Origin: Chitinibacter sp046530675
Lineage (GTDB): Bacteria; Pseudomonadota; Gammaproteobacteria; Burkholderiales; Chitinibacteraceae
Direction: 5' to 3'
Assembly (NCBI RefSeq): GCF_046530675.1
Contig: NZ_CP172558.1
Coordinates: forward strand, 2,294,001-2,358,000
Length of the DNA: 64,000 nt
Shown here: positions 35,164 through 43,459 of the stretch, in pieces
How the letters are laid out: every line of letters begins with the position of its first letter
Position numbering within the stretch: the first letter of the stretch is position 1
The notes under the pieces: model-generated
Database searches by the model: none
Seen by the model: only the letters and a program-made list of their open reading frames with translations
What the model was told of the DNA's origin: nothing
Program-made: the position numbers and the translations under genes

Positions 35164-36336
35164 ATGAGTCAAAATGATCCGCAATGGGGTGGTGGCCGCA
35201 AAGGAAATGGACCTCCTGATTTGGACGATATTTTCCGCTCAATGCTCGACAAATTAAACCGTTTTTTGGGTAAAAAACCGGGAACGCCTTCAAGTTTTGA
35301 AGGTGGGAATGGTGGTTCTACAGGCGCGCTAGTCATTGGCGCGGGCTTGTTTGTTTTGTGGGTCGGTTCTGGCGTGTATGTCGTTGATGAGCGCGAGAAT
35401 GCGGTGATTACCCGTTTTGGCAAATATACGCAGACGGTAGAAAAGGCCGGTTTGAACTGGCATTTACCCTATCCGATCGAGGCTCGTGAAATCGTCAACA
35501 TGACTGAATTACGCAGCCTTGAAGTGGGGGTGCGCGGCTCGGCGGCTGCCGGTGATGAAAGCATGATGCTGACCGGCGACCAAAATATCATCGAAGTGCA
35601 GCTTGAGGTGCAATACAACCTCAATTCGGCGCGTGATTTTCTGTTTAACAATCGTCTTGATGATAAGGACGGTCGGGACGTTGTTAAGCAAGCCGCTGAA
35701 ACAGCCATTCGTGAAGTTGTTGGCAAGAACAAAGTCGATTATGTCCTGAATGAAGGGCGTGGCAAGATTGGTGAAGATACCAAAGAAATTATTCAAAACT
35801 TGCTGATCAAATATGGGACGGGTATTTCGGTTTCCCGAGTCAATATTTCCGATGTTCAACCGCCGGAGCAAGTGCAGGCCGCATTCAGTGATGCAGTCAA
35901 AGCCCGTCAGGATAAGGCCCGTCTGATCAATGAAGGTACTGCATATGCCAATGATGTGGTGCCAAAAGCCAGCGGTATGGCTGCACGTTTGAATGAAGAA
36001 GCCCTAGGGTATCGCCAGCAGGTCGTGGCGCGTGCCGAAGGTGATGCATCCCGCTTTAAACAAATTGCCGCCGAATATGCCAAAGCACCGCAAGTCACTC
36101 GTGATCGGATGTACCTCGATACGATGCAGACGGTTTATCAGAACACCACCAAAGTACTGGTTGATCAAAAAAGCAATGGCAATTTGCTTTATCTGCCGCT
36201 TGATAAGTTGATGCAAATGAACGGACAAAATGAAACGGGTACGGCTGCCACCAGTAAAGTGGCTGAAACACCCGTCGCCCAGTCGAACGAAAATCCAGTT
36301 TCCCGCCTTGGTCGCGGCGAGCGTGACGGTCGATAA
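35164..36336 (+). CDS. hflK: FtsH protease modulator HflK
   Basis: 390 residues. SPFH/band-7 protein that forms a membrane cage with HflC around FtsH. A glycine-rich N-terminus precedes one membrane segment (about 56-78), then the SPFH domain, a coiled-coil region and a loosely conserved tail. Its ATG abuts the hflX stop codon. Confidence 0.95.
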   Translation: MSQNDPQWGGGRKGNGPPDLDDIFRSMLDKLNRFLGKKPGTPSSFEGGNGGSTGALVIGAGLFVLWVGSGVYVVDERENAVITRFGKYTQTVEKAGLNWHLPYPIEAREIVNMTELRSLEVGVRGSAAAGDESMMLTGDQNIIEVQLEVQYNLNSARDFLFNNRLDDKDGRDVVKQAAETAIREVVGKNKVDYVLNEGRGKIGEDTKEIIQNLLIKYGTGISVSRVNISDVQPPEQVQAAFSDAVKARQDKARLINEGTAYANDVVPKASGMAARLNEEALGYRQQVVARAEGDASRFKQIAAEYAKAPQVTRDRMYLDTMQTVYQNTTKVLVDQKSNGNLLYLPLDKLMQMNGQNETGTAATSKVAETPVAQSNENPVSRLGRGERDGR

Positions 36337-36348
36337 GGAGCGAAACAA

Positions 36349-37227
36349 ATGAACAAAATCATGCCTTTGATTGGTGGTTTGCTGCTGGCGCTATTTGCAT
36401 TTTCATTGACTTTCTTTACGCTGGATCAACGTCAATACGCAATTGTTTTCCAGTTTTCGGAAGCCGTGCGCGTCATTAAAGAACCCGGATTTCATTTCAA
36501 GATACCGCTATTGCAGGAAGTCCGTTATTTCGATAAACGTATTCAGACGATTGATGAGGCTATGCCTGCCCGCATTCAAACGATCGAAAAAATGAATGTG
36601 AAAGCGGATAGCTTTATCAAATACCAGATTGTCGATGTAGAAAAATATTACAAGGCTGTGGGGGTTGATCAACGTAAGGGCGTGGATCGCTTGCGCAATA
36701 CGGTCAATAACATGCTGCGCGATGAGTTTGGTAAACGAACCGTGCAGGATGTGATCTCTGGTCAGCGTGATGACGTGATGGCGCATGTTCGTAAAGTCGC
36801 CGATGCCGATGCAGCCCGAATTGGTGTGCAGGTACTGGACGTGCGGATCAAGCGGGTTGAACTTGAAGACAGCACGCTCAACTCGGTCTACGAGCGCATG
36901 CAATCCGAACGCAAAGCCGTGGCCAGTCAGCTGCGCGCCGAAGGAAGTGCTGCTGCCGAAAAAATTAAGGCCGATGCAGACAAGCAGCGTGAAGTGATTC
37001 TGGCTGATGCCTACAATCAGGCACAGCAAATGAAAGGTGAGGGTGATGCCAAAGCCGCTGCAATTTATGCGGAAGCTTATGGTAAAACGCCAGAGTTTTA
37101 TGCGTTCTACAAAAGCTTGGATGCATATAAACAAAGCTTTGCCAAGAAAAGCGACGTGATGGTCATCGACCCAAGTGCCGATTTCTTCAAGTACATGAAA
37201 AATCCGAGAGCAGGGTCGGCTAAATGA
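36349..37227 (+). CDS. hflC: FtsH protease modulator HflC
   Basis: 292 residues. Partner of HflK. One N-terminal membrane segment (about 4-24), an SPFH domain (Q-Y-A-I-V-F-Q-F-S-E-A) and a charged helical part rich in K, A, D and Q (about 190-260). It follows hflK by 12 bp and overlaps the next gene at ATGA. Confidence 0.95.
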   Translation: MNKIMPLIGGLLLALFAFSLTFFTLDQRQYAIVFQFSEAVRVIKEPGFHFKIPLLQEVRYFDKRIQTIDEAMPARIQTIEKMNVKADSFIKYQIVDVEKYYKAVGVDQRKGVDRLRNTVNNMLRDEFGKRTVQDVISGQRDDVMAHVRKVADADAARIGVQVLDVRIKRVELEDSTLNSVYERMQSERKAVASQLRAEGSAAAEKIKADADKQREVILADAYNQAQQMKGEGDAKAAAIYAEAYGKTPEFYAFYKSLDAYKQSFAKKSDVMVIDPSADFFKYMKNPRAGSAK

Positions 37228-37409
37228 GCTCGGTGCTGTGGCTGGGTTTGGGCTTGATGTTGGTATTTGAAGGCATCATGCCTTTTGCCCTGCCGCACAT
37301 CTGGCGTGCAACGTTAAAACGCATGTCGGAAATGAGTGATGGCCAGATTCGCTTGATCGGATTTTGCTCCTTGATTGCTGGTTTATTAATTTCGCTGGCG
37401 GTGATTTAG
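37224..37409 (+). CDS. DUF2065 (YjeT-like) small membrane protein
   Basis: 61 residues with two hydrophobic segments (about 3-24 and 42-60) and the family stretch E-G-I-M-P-F-A-L-P. The function is unknown; the place after hflC is conserved in proteobacteria. Its start overlaps the hflC stop (ATGA). Confidence 0.85.
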   Translation: MSSVLWLGLGLMLVFEGIMPFALPHIWRATLKRMSEMSDGQIRLIGFCSLIAGLLISLAVI

Positions 37410-37418
37410 CCCCTTTTA

Positions 37419-37469
37419 GGGGTATTGCTGCCCACACTATAAATAACGCCCACTTCAGGTTGATACCTG
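37419..37469. repeat. 51-bp gapped palindrome, site 10
   Basis: Arms GGGGTAT and ATACCTG, 37 bases apart, between the DUF2065 gene and hisZ. The left arm continues TGCTG. Confidence 0.55.
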
Positions 37470-37476
37470 GGTGGGC
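37448..37476 (+). promoter_or_regulatory. Hairpin in the hisZ leader
   Basis: GCCCAC (37448-37453) pairs with GTGGGC (37471-37476) and CAGGT (37456-37460) with ACCTG (37465-37469). It is followed by ATTTGGTTT, so it may be a weak terminator or a leader structure. It ends 14 bases before the hisZ start. Confidence 0.45.
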
Positions 37477-37489
37477 ATTTGGTTTGTAT

Positions 37490-38638
37490 ATGAATATGCG
37501 CAACTGGATACTCCCCGAATATATTTCCGATGTTTTGCCTGCCGAGGCGCGGCAAATCGAAAGCATGCGCCGGAGCATGCTCGATCTGTTTGCCTTGTAT
37601 GGCTATGAACAGGTTGAGCCACCGCTGGTTGAGTATGTCGAATCCTTGCTGACCCAGCACGACGCCGCGCTTGATCTGAAGACCTTTAAACTGGTTGATG
37701 AACTCTCTGGTCGCCAGATGGGATTGCGTGCCGATATTACCCCGCAGGTTGCCCGTATCGATTCACATATCCTCAATCGCCAGGGTGTAACTCGCCTGTG
37801 CTATACCGGTTCGGTCTTGTGTACTCGCCCGGACGGACTGCTGTCTACGCGCCAGCCGCGCCAGATTGGCGCAGAAATTTACGGCTGCGCCGATCTGGCT
37901 GCCGACGTTGAAATTATCGAGCTTATGTTTGCCAGCTTGGCTCAGGCTGGTGTGAAAGACATTACGCTGGAAGTAGGTCACATTGGCCTGTTTAACGCAA
38001 TTGCCGATGCCGCCAACTGGCAAGGCGAAGTGCGGCAAATGGCGTTTAATGCGCTCCAGCAAAAAGACGCGCCAACGCTCAAAATGCTCGCAACTGATTT
38101 AAGTGCCCCGTTACGTAATGGTTTGCTGGCCTTGTCGATGAGCTATGGCGATGTCAGTGTCTTGGCGCAGGCGCGTGCAGTCTTGCCAGTGTTGCCACAA
38201 ATCACCCAGGCGCTCGATGGCTTGCAGCAATTGCACAGCGCATTGACCGCACGCGGTATCGCAGTGCGTTTTGATCTGGCTGAATTGCCGGGCAGCTACT
38301 ACCACACCGGTCTGGTATTTAATGCTTACGCCAAAGGTTTTACCAACGCCGTTGCGCGGGGGGGGCGTTACGATAGTGTGGGTGAAAAATTTGGCCGTTC
38401 TCGTCCTGCGACCGGTTTCAGTATCGATTTGCGCGGTTTGACCTCGGTGCCGTTTCCGGAGCGCAAAGCGGCGATTCTGGCGCCAAAAGGTAATGATGTG
38501 GCATTGCTGGATGCAATTCGTGCTTTGCGTGAGCAGGGTGAAATCGTCATTGTTGATCTGGGTGTTGTGCAATCCGAGATTCAGGTGGACCGCGCCTTGC
38601 AGCAAAAAGCAGGCGTTTGGCAAGTCACAAACCTATAA
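37490..38638 (+). CDS. hisZ: ATP phosphoribosyltransferase regulatory subunit
   Basis: 382 residues. A HisRS-like protein without aminoacylation activity that partners a short HisG at the first step of histidine synthesis. It has class II synthetase motif 2 (here C-Y-T-G-S-V-L-C in place of the active R-H-E) and lacks the C-terminal anticodon domain, which separates it from HisS. Two close ATG codons (37490, 37496) are possible starts. It belongs to the hfl-hisZ-purA order common in betaproteobacteria. Confidence 0.94.
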   Translation: MNMRNWILPEYISDVLPAEARQIESMRRSMLDLFALYGYEQVEPPLVEYVESLLTQHDAALDLKTFKLVDELSGRQMGLRADITPQVARIDSHILNRQGVTRLCYTGSVLCTRPDGLLSTRQPRQIGAEIYGCADLAADVEIIELMFASLAQAGVKDITLEVGHIGLFNAIADAANWQGEVRQMAFNALQQKDAPTLKMLATDLSAPLRNGLLALSMSYGDVSVLAQARAVLPVLPQITQALDGLQQLHSALTARGIAVRFDLAELPGSYYHTGLVFNAYAKGFTNAVARGGRYDSVGEKFGRSRPATGFSIDLRGLTSVPFPERKAAILAPKGNDVALLDAIRALREQGEIVIVDLGVVQSEIQVDRALQQKAGVWQVTNL

Positions 38639-38763
38639 AAAATCAGCGAATTTTGCAAAAAAATCGCTGGCTCAAACCGCGATTTGACGTTAAAGTTCGC
38701 TCGCAATGCTGCAGGGTGTAGTGTTGCCAAATTATTTTGTGTTTTATGCATCGAGGTTTGGGA

Positions 38764-40059
38764 ATGAGCAGAAATGTAGTCGTTATCGGTACCCAATGGG
38801 GCGACGAGGGTAAGGGCAAGATTGTTGACTGGCTAACCGATCACGCGCAAGGCGTGGTTCGCTTTCAAGGCGGTCACAATGCAGGCCACACACTGATCGT
38901 TGGCGGCAAAAAAACAGTTCTGCGTCTGATTCCATCGGGCATTTTGCACCCGGGTAAAGCCTGTTTCATCGGCAACGGTGTGGTGATTTCGCCAGAAGCC
39001 TTGCTCAAAGAAATCGACGAATTGACCACAGCTGGCATCGACGTAATGAGCCGTCTGCGCATTTCCGAAGCATGTCCGCTGATTCTGCCTTACCACATTG
39101 CGATTGACCAAGCGCGTGAAGCAGCGAAGGGCGAGAAAAAAATCGGTACGACTGGCCGCGGTATTGGCCCGGCTTACGAAGACAAAATCGCGCGCCGCTC
39201 GATTCGTCTGCAAGACTTGTATCACCCAGAGCGTTTTGCCGCCAAATTGTTGGAAAACCTCGACTGGTACAACTTTGCACTGAAAAACTACTTCAATGCG
39301 CCAACGCTGGATTTCCAGACTATTTACGATGAAACGCTGGCTTACGCTGAGCGCATCAAGCCTATGCTAGGCGATGTATCGCGTACTTTGTATGAGATGA
39401 ACAAGGCGGGCGAGCCTTTGCTGTTTGAAGGTGCTCAGGGCACATTGCTCGATATCGACCACGGTACTTATCCATTTGTGACTTCGAGCAATTGCGTAGC
39501 CGGTGCCGCTGCACCAGGCGCGGGCGTTGCGCCACAAATGCTGCAATACGTACTGGGTATTGTGAAAGCGTACACAACACGTGTTGGTTCTGGTCCATTC
39601 CCGACAGAATTGTTTGATGACGTTGGCGCAGGCTTGGCCAAGCGTGGTAATGAATTTGGTTCGGTGACAGGCCGCCCGCGTCGTTGCGGTTGGTTTGACG
39701 CGGCTGCGCTGAAACGCTCGATCCAGATCAATGGCGTTTCCGGCCTGTGCGTCACCAAACTCGACGTAATGGACGGCATTGAAACGATCAAGCTCTGTGT
39801 CGGTTACAAAGTGAATGGCATTGAAACCGATATCCTGCCGGTTGGCGCTGACGACATCGCTTTGTGCGAGCCAATCTACGAAGAATGGGCGGGCTGGACG
39901 ACCAGCACTTTCGGCGTGAAAAAATGGGATGATTTGCCAGAAAACGCGCGTCTGTACCTGCAACGTATCGCCGAAATTTGCGAAGCGCCTATCGATATCG
40001 TATCGACCGGTCCGGATCGCGAAGAAACCATCGTGCTGCGTCATCCATACCAAGGTTAA
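38764..40059 (+). CDS. purA: Adenylosuccinate synthetase
   Basis: 431 residues. It makes adenylosuccinate from IMP, aspartate and GTP. G-D-E-G-K-G-K (near 12-18) is the P-loop, G-H-N-A-G-H the IMP and metal site, G-T-T-G-R-G-I-G-P near 129, and G-A-Q-G-T-L-L-D-I-D-H-G near 225. The ATG at 38764 is chosen by family similarity. Confidence 0.97.
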   Translation: MSRNVVVIGTQWGDEGKGKIVDWLTDHAQGVVRFQGGHNAGHTLIVGGKKTVLRLIPSGILHPGKACFIGNGVVISPEALLKEIDELTTAGIDVMSRLRISEACPLILPYHIAIDQAREAAKGEKKIGTTGRGIGPAYEDKIARRSIRLQDLYHPERFAAKLLENLDWYNFALKNYFNAPTLDFQTIYDETLAYAERIKPMLGDVSRTLYEMNKAGEPLLFEGAQGTLLDIDHGTYPFVTSSNCVAGAAAPGAGVAPQMLQYVLGIVKAYTTRVGSGPFPTELFDDVGAGLAKRGNEFGSVTGRPRRCGWFDAAALKRSIQINGVSGLCVTKLDVMDGIETIKLCVGYKVNGIETDILPVGADDIALCEPIYEEWAGWTTSTFGVKKWDDLPENARLYLQRIAEICEAPIDIVSTGPDREETIVLRHPYQG

Positions 40060-40081
40060 TTGCTTGCTGCTGGTTGGAAAT

Positions 40082-40112
40082 AAAAAAGCCTCGAGAAATC
40101 GAGGCTTTTTTA
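40082..40112 (+). terminator. Terminator after purA
   Basis: GCCTCGA (40088-40094) pairs with TCGAGGC (40099-40105) with a GAAA loop, A-run before and seven T after. Confidence 0.9.
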
Positions 40113-40197
40113 TTGAGCGCTCCTGAGTGGGGCGGTAAGGGTAGAAGCTATATTTGTTTTTGTCTGGGTAGCAGAGCAAAAATCAACTCTGAATCGA

Positions 40198-40248
40198 CGG
40201 GTATATCCGGCCAGCCAAGGCTTAGATTGCCCTGTGTTTATATACATC
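40198..40248. repeat. 51-bp gapped palindrome, site 11
   Basis: Arms CGGGTAT and ATACATC, 37 bases apart, in the spacer between purA and the peptidase gene. Confidence 0.6.
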
Positions 40249-40304
40249 ACCAGCTAGAGACGGATTAGCACATTGCGCCAATGCTGATTGCCATAGCGCC
40301 CAAA

Positions 40305-41207
40305 CTATGACTTCTTCTTACCTGCCTTTTTGTTAGCGCTTTTCGTGCCGGATTTCTTGCTTGCTTTGCCTGCCTTGGACGTTTTTCCGCGCTTGGCTTT
40401 TTTGTCCGCTTGTTTACGACTGCTGGCGCTGGATTTGTTTTTTTCACTGCTGGCAACGCGTTTGCATTGCGTGACCGATTTTTTCTTTTTCTTGCTGACT
40501 GTTTTACACTTTTGCTGCGCTTGGCCGCTTGAGTTGCTGACTCGCATCGCCGTGACGGTGTTATCGCGGCGAGAGCTGCTTGCCAGTAATGAGTTGACGT
40601 TCAGGCCTGTTCCACCCGAGTCAGCAATACGTCTGGCGCCGTTAAAGCGGTTTTGCCAGTAGCTGAGATTCATATTGGCGACTTCGATATTCCGCCCTTT
40701 ACGCGGCGCATGAATAAATCGGTTATCACCCAGATAAATGCCGACATGCGAGAAAGTACGTCCCAGTGTGTTGAAAAAAACCAGATCACCGGGTTTGAGT
40801 TCGGATTTGTCGATGTTTTGCCCGGTATGCGCCATTTCAAATGCAGTGCGCGGCAGGGTGATGTTCATCGAGTTTTGAAATACGTATTTGATAAAGCCGG
40901 AGCAATCGAGTCCGGATTCAGGCGTGTTGCCACCCCAAGTATATTTGACACCGATCAGGCTCATTGCCGAGAGCAGCAAATCCTGAGCCGGCTGATAATC
41001 GCTGCCTTTGGGCATGGCATCGAGTGCCGATTTATTTTTGCGTACGCGACTGCCCGACTCTGTAGCCGTATCGTTATCCTGAGCGGGTTTATTCCAGCTG
41101 AAATTGCCAGTGGCTGGGGCACTGTCACCCAGTGGCATTTCCTGGTCGGCCCGCGCGAGCGGGATAGCGCAATTCAATACTGTCGCAAGAATGATGATCC
41201 ATTTCAT
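40305..41207 (-). CDS. NlpC/P60 (C40) peptidase with a lysine-rich C-terminal tail
   Basis: 300 residues. A signal peptide (ends A-R-A at 20) is followed by a Ser/Asn/Asp-rich linker and an NlpC/P60 domain (about 72-195) with Cys102 (L-D-C-S-G-F), His154 (S-H-V-G-I-Y) and His166 (F-I-H-A-P). Such enzymes cleave peptide bonds in the peptidoglycan stem. Residues from about 232 to 300 are almost only Lys, Ser, Ala, Thr and Gly, very basic and without a known domain. That tail could bind teichoic-like or nucleic acid polymers or lipopolysaccharide, or hold the enzyme to the wall; this is inference. Confidence 0.88.
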   Translation of the reverse strand: MKWIIILATVLNCAIPLARADQEMPLGDSAPATGNFSWNKPAQDNDTATESGSRVRKNKSALDAMPKGSDYQPAQDLLLSAMSLIGVKYTWGGNTPESGLDCSGFIKYVFQNSMNITLPRTAFEMAHTGQNIDKSELKPGDLVFFNTLGRTFSHVGIYLGDNRFIHAPRKGRNIEVANMNLSYWQNRFNGARRIADSGGTGLNVNSLLASSSRRDNTVTAMRVSNSSGQAQQKCKTVSKKKKKSVTQCKRVASSEKNKSSASSRKQADKKAKRGKTSKAGKASKKSGTKSANKKAGKKKS

Positions 41208-41289
41208 GGAGAGGCACTTTACGGGTGTAGAAAACGGCTGTAAAGCCTAAAATTCAAATAATTGCCTAATTTTCCGACCGGATGAGCTG

Positions 41290-42975
41290 ATGTTAAAAGA
41301 AACCTTTACCGTGATGCGTGATTTGCCGCGTGTGCGCGAAATCATTGCGATCCTGATGCGGCACGGTTTGGGAAATCTGGTGCAGCGGCTGGGGCTGGCC
41401 AAGGGCATTGAGCGGGCTGGCGATATTTTGCACTGGCCCGGCGAGCACGAAATCGAGTTGCTCGAACCCCCTGTACGCGTGCGCCGGGCGCTGGAAGAGC
41501 TGGGGCCGACGTTTATCAAGCTGGGTCAGGTGATGGCAACGCGGGTGGATATGTTTCCGCCGGAGTGGATTGCCGAGTTTGAAAAACTGCAAAGTGATGT
41601 GCCGCCGCTTGATTTTGCAGAGCTGGAGCCCGAATTGCGTGCCGCTTTGGGACGTGACCCGCATGAGGTCTTTACCGAGCTGGATTTGCAACCCATAGGC
41701 TCAGCTTCGATTGCGCAAGTGCATCGTGCCAAATTGCAGGACGGCACCGAGGTCGTGCTGAAAATTCGCCGTCCCAATATCATCGCCAAAATCGAGGCCG
41801 ATTTGCGTATTTTGCGGCACATTGCTGGCCTGGCCACGTTCGAGTTTCCCGACTTGCGCCGTTATCAACCGGTGCGTGTCGTTGACGAGTTTTCCAAGTC
41901 GCTGCATCGTGAACTCAATCTGTCGATCGAGGCGCGCAATCTGGAGCGCTTTGTGAACAACTTTGCAGGGCATGATGAAATCGTGATTCCCAAAATCTGG
42001 TGGGAATACACTTCGGAGCGATTGATTGTTCAGGAATATATTGCCGGTGTGGCGGGCAATGATTTGGCGGCCGTCGACGCCGCCGGGCTTGATCGTCAGT
42101 TGCTGGCCGAACGCGGTGCAGATGCCGTGCTCAAAATGGTGTTGATTGATGGCTATTTTCATGCCGACCCACATCCCGGCAATGTGAAGTATCTGCCGGG
42201 CAACCGGATCGGTTTCCTGGACTTTGGCATGGTCGGGCGCTTGCCGCACCCCAGACGCGATCACATTGTTGATTTGCTCGCCGCGCTGGCCCAGCGTGAT
42301 GAGCACGGCATTTTGAACGTCTTGCTAGAGTGGACTGGCGATACCGTCGTTGATGAGGAAAAGCTCGCCGCCGATATTGCCGACTTCATGTTCAATTATG
42401 AAAATCTGTCGCTCAAGGATATTCAGTTTGGCCATTTGCTCAATGATGTGGCGATGATCATGCGCGAGCATGAAATTACCCTGCCTTCAGATCTGACTTT
42501 GCTGTTTAAAGCGCTGATCACGCTGGAAGGGCTGGGCAGGCAGCTGGATCCGGAGTTTCAAATGGTGCCGCATCTGACGCCGTTTGTGAAAGAAGTGATT
42601 CTGACCCGGTATAACCCCAAAACTTTGCTTAAACGTGGCAAGGACAATCTGTTTGAAGCCTTTAATGTGATTTCCGGCTTGCCGCGGGATATTGGCAAGC
42701 TGATCAAGCAGGCACGACGCGGCAATTTGCGGGTCGATCTGGACTTGAAGCGGCTGGATCACTTTGGTTTGCAGCTCACCCGCAGCGCCAACCGGCTAAC
42801 GATGGGAATTGTCACCGGAGCGCTGATTATCGGCTCGTCGATTGTCATGACGATCAAAGTCGGCCCTACGCTGTTTGGTATGCCGATGCTTGGGTTTCTG
42901 GGTTTTGTGATTGCGTTATTCAATACGTTCTGGATTATTTTCGCAATCTGGATTTCGGGTAAACGTGAGCGTTAA
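41290..42975 (+). CDS. ubiB: UbiB, ubiquinone synthesis accessory kinase-like protein
   Basis: 561 residues. ABC1/UbiB-family atypical kinase fold needed for ubiquinone synthesis at the inner membrane. The K-x-G-Q motif (F-I-K-L-G-Q near 76-81) is the family hallmark, with V-V-L-K-I-R-R-P for the ATP-site lysine and D-F-G-M-V near 312 for the metal-binding Asp. Two hydrophobic segments lie at the C-terminus (about 505-550). It is somewhat longer than E. coli UbiB (546). It overlaps the end of the convergent glycosylase gene by 41 bp. Confidence 0.95.
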   Translation: MLKETFTVMRDLPRVREIIAILMRHGLGNLVQRLGLAKGIERAGDILHWPGEHEIELLEPPVRVRRALEELGPTFIKLGQVMATRVDMFPPEWIAEFEKLQSDVPPLDFAELEPELRAALGRDPHEVFTELDLQPIGSASIAQVHRAKLQDGTEVVLKIRRPNIIAKIEADLRILRHIAGLATFEFPDLRRYQPVRVVDEFSKSLHRELNLSIEARNLERFVNNFAGHDEIVIPKIWWEYTSERLIVQEYIAGVAGNDLAAVDAAGLDRQLLAERGADAVLKMVLIDGYFHADPHPGNVKYLPGNRIGFLDFGMVGRLPHPRRDHIVDLLAALAQRDEHGILNVLLEWTGDTVVDEEKLAADIADFMFNYENLSLKDIQFGHLLNDVAMIMREHEITLPSDLTLLFKALITLEGLGRQLDPEFQMVPHLTPFVKEVILTRYNPKTLLKRGKDNLFEAFNVISGLPRDIGKLIKQARRGNLRVDLDLKRLDHFGLQLTRSANRLTMGIVTGALIIGSSIVMTIKVGPTLFGMPMLGFLGFVIALFNTFWIIFAIWISGKRER

Positions 42976-43456
42976 TGAGTGCTTGCCATTGCAAGCACTT
43001 TTTTTCGTAGTGAAGGGTATAAGCTGGACTACTAGATGGTGCAACGCCTGTATTGACATACCCAGGTATAAGTCTCTTTCCGTGTTTGGCTGCAGTTTGG
43101 CCGTTAAAGATGACAAGCTCTAGCTGCGGCATTTGTTTAATGAGCTCTTGCAGCGGATTAGTTTCAACGTCACTCAGGGCTGAATCTAGGCTGCCTTTGC
43201 GCGTGGCTTGCTGCACCACATCCCATAAGGCAATGCCATGAGCGAGCAAGATCGGATAACGCTCGGCAAAAGGCAACTGCGTCAGGTCAGTTTCCAGAAT
43301 ATGGCTCAGAATGGGCCAGAATGCATTGCGCGGGTGGGCGTAATAGTGGCCGTGTTGCAGCGAGATATCGCCAGGCAGGCTGCCCAGAATCAATAAGCGG
43401 CAGCCGTCATTGGCGATGGGGGCAAAACTTTGTTTGAAAAGGGCTGAATCTGACAC
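42935..43456 (-). CDS. DNA-deoxyinosine (hypoxanthine) glycosylase, UDG superfamily family 6
   Basis: 173 residues. Removes hypoxanthine from deaminated DNA. G-S-L-P-G-D (near 26) and H-P-R-N-A-F-W-P-I-L (near 41) are the active-site region, and S-S-S-P-A-Y near 140 is the motif 2 equivalent. The family C-terminus E-K-K-C-L-Q-W-Q-A-L is encoded by the DNA that also forms the ubiB terminator. The last 12 residues lie opposite the ubiB coding region. It ends 3 bp before the chemoreceptor start region on the same strand. Confidence 0.87.
   Translation of the reverse strand: MSDSALFKQSFAPIANDGCRLLILGSLPGDISLQHGHYYAHPRNAFWPILSHILETDLTQLPFAERYPILLAHGIALWDVVQQATRKGSLDSALSDVETNPLQELIKQMPQLELVIFNGQTAAKHGKRLIPGYVNTGVAPSSSPAYTLHYEKKCLQWQALINAHVYPKSRLRK
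42978..43005 (+). terminator. ubiB terminator located inside the glycosylase gene
   Basis: AGTGCTTGC (42978-42986) pairs with GCAAGCACT (42991-42999), loop CATT, then seven T. It lies two bases after the ubiB stop and within the 3' coding part of the minus-strand gene. Confidence 0.85.
43014..43064. repeat. 51-bp gapped palindrome, site 12
   Basis: Arms AGGGTAT and ATACCCA, 37 bases apart, inside the glycosylase gene just after the ubiB terminator. Confidence 0.75.
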
Positions 43457-43459
43457 ACT

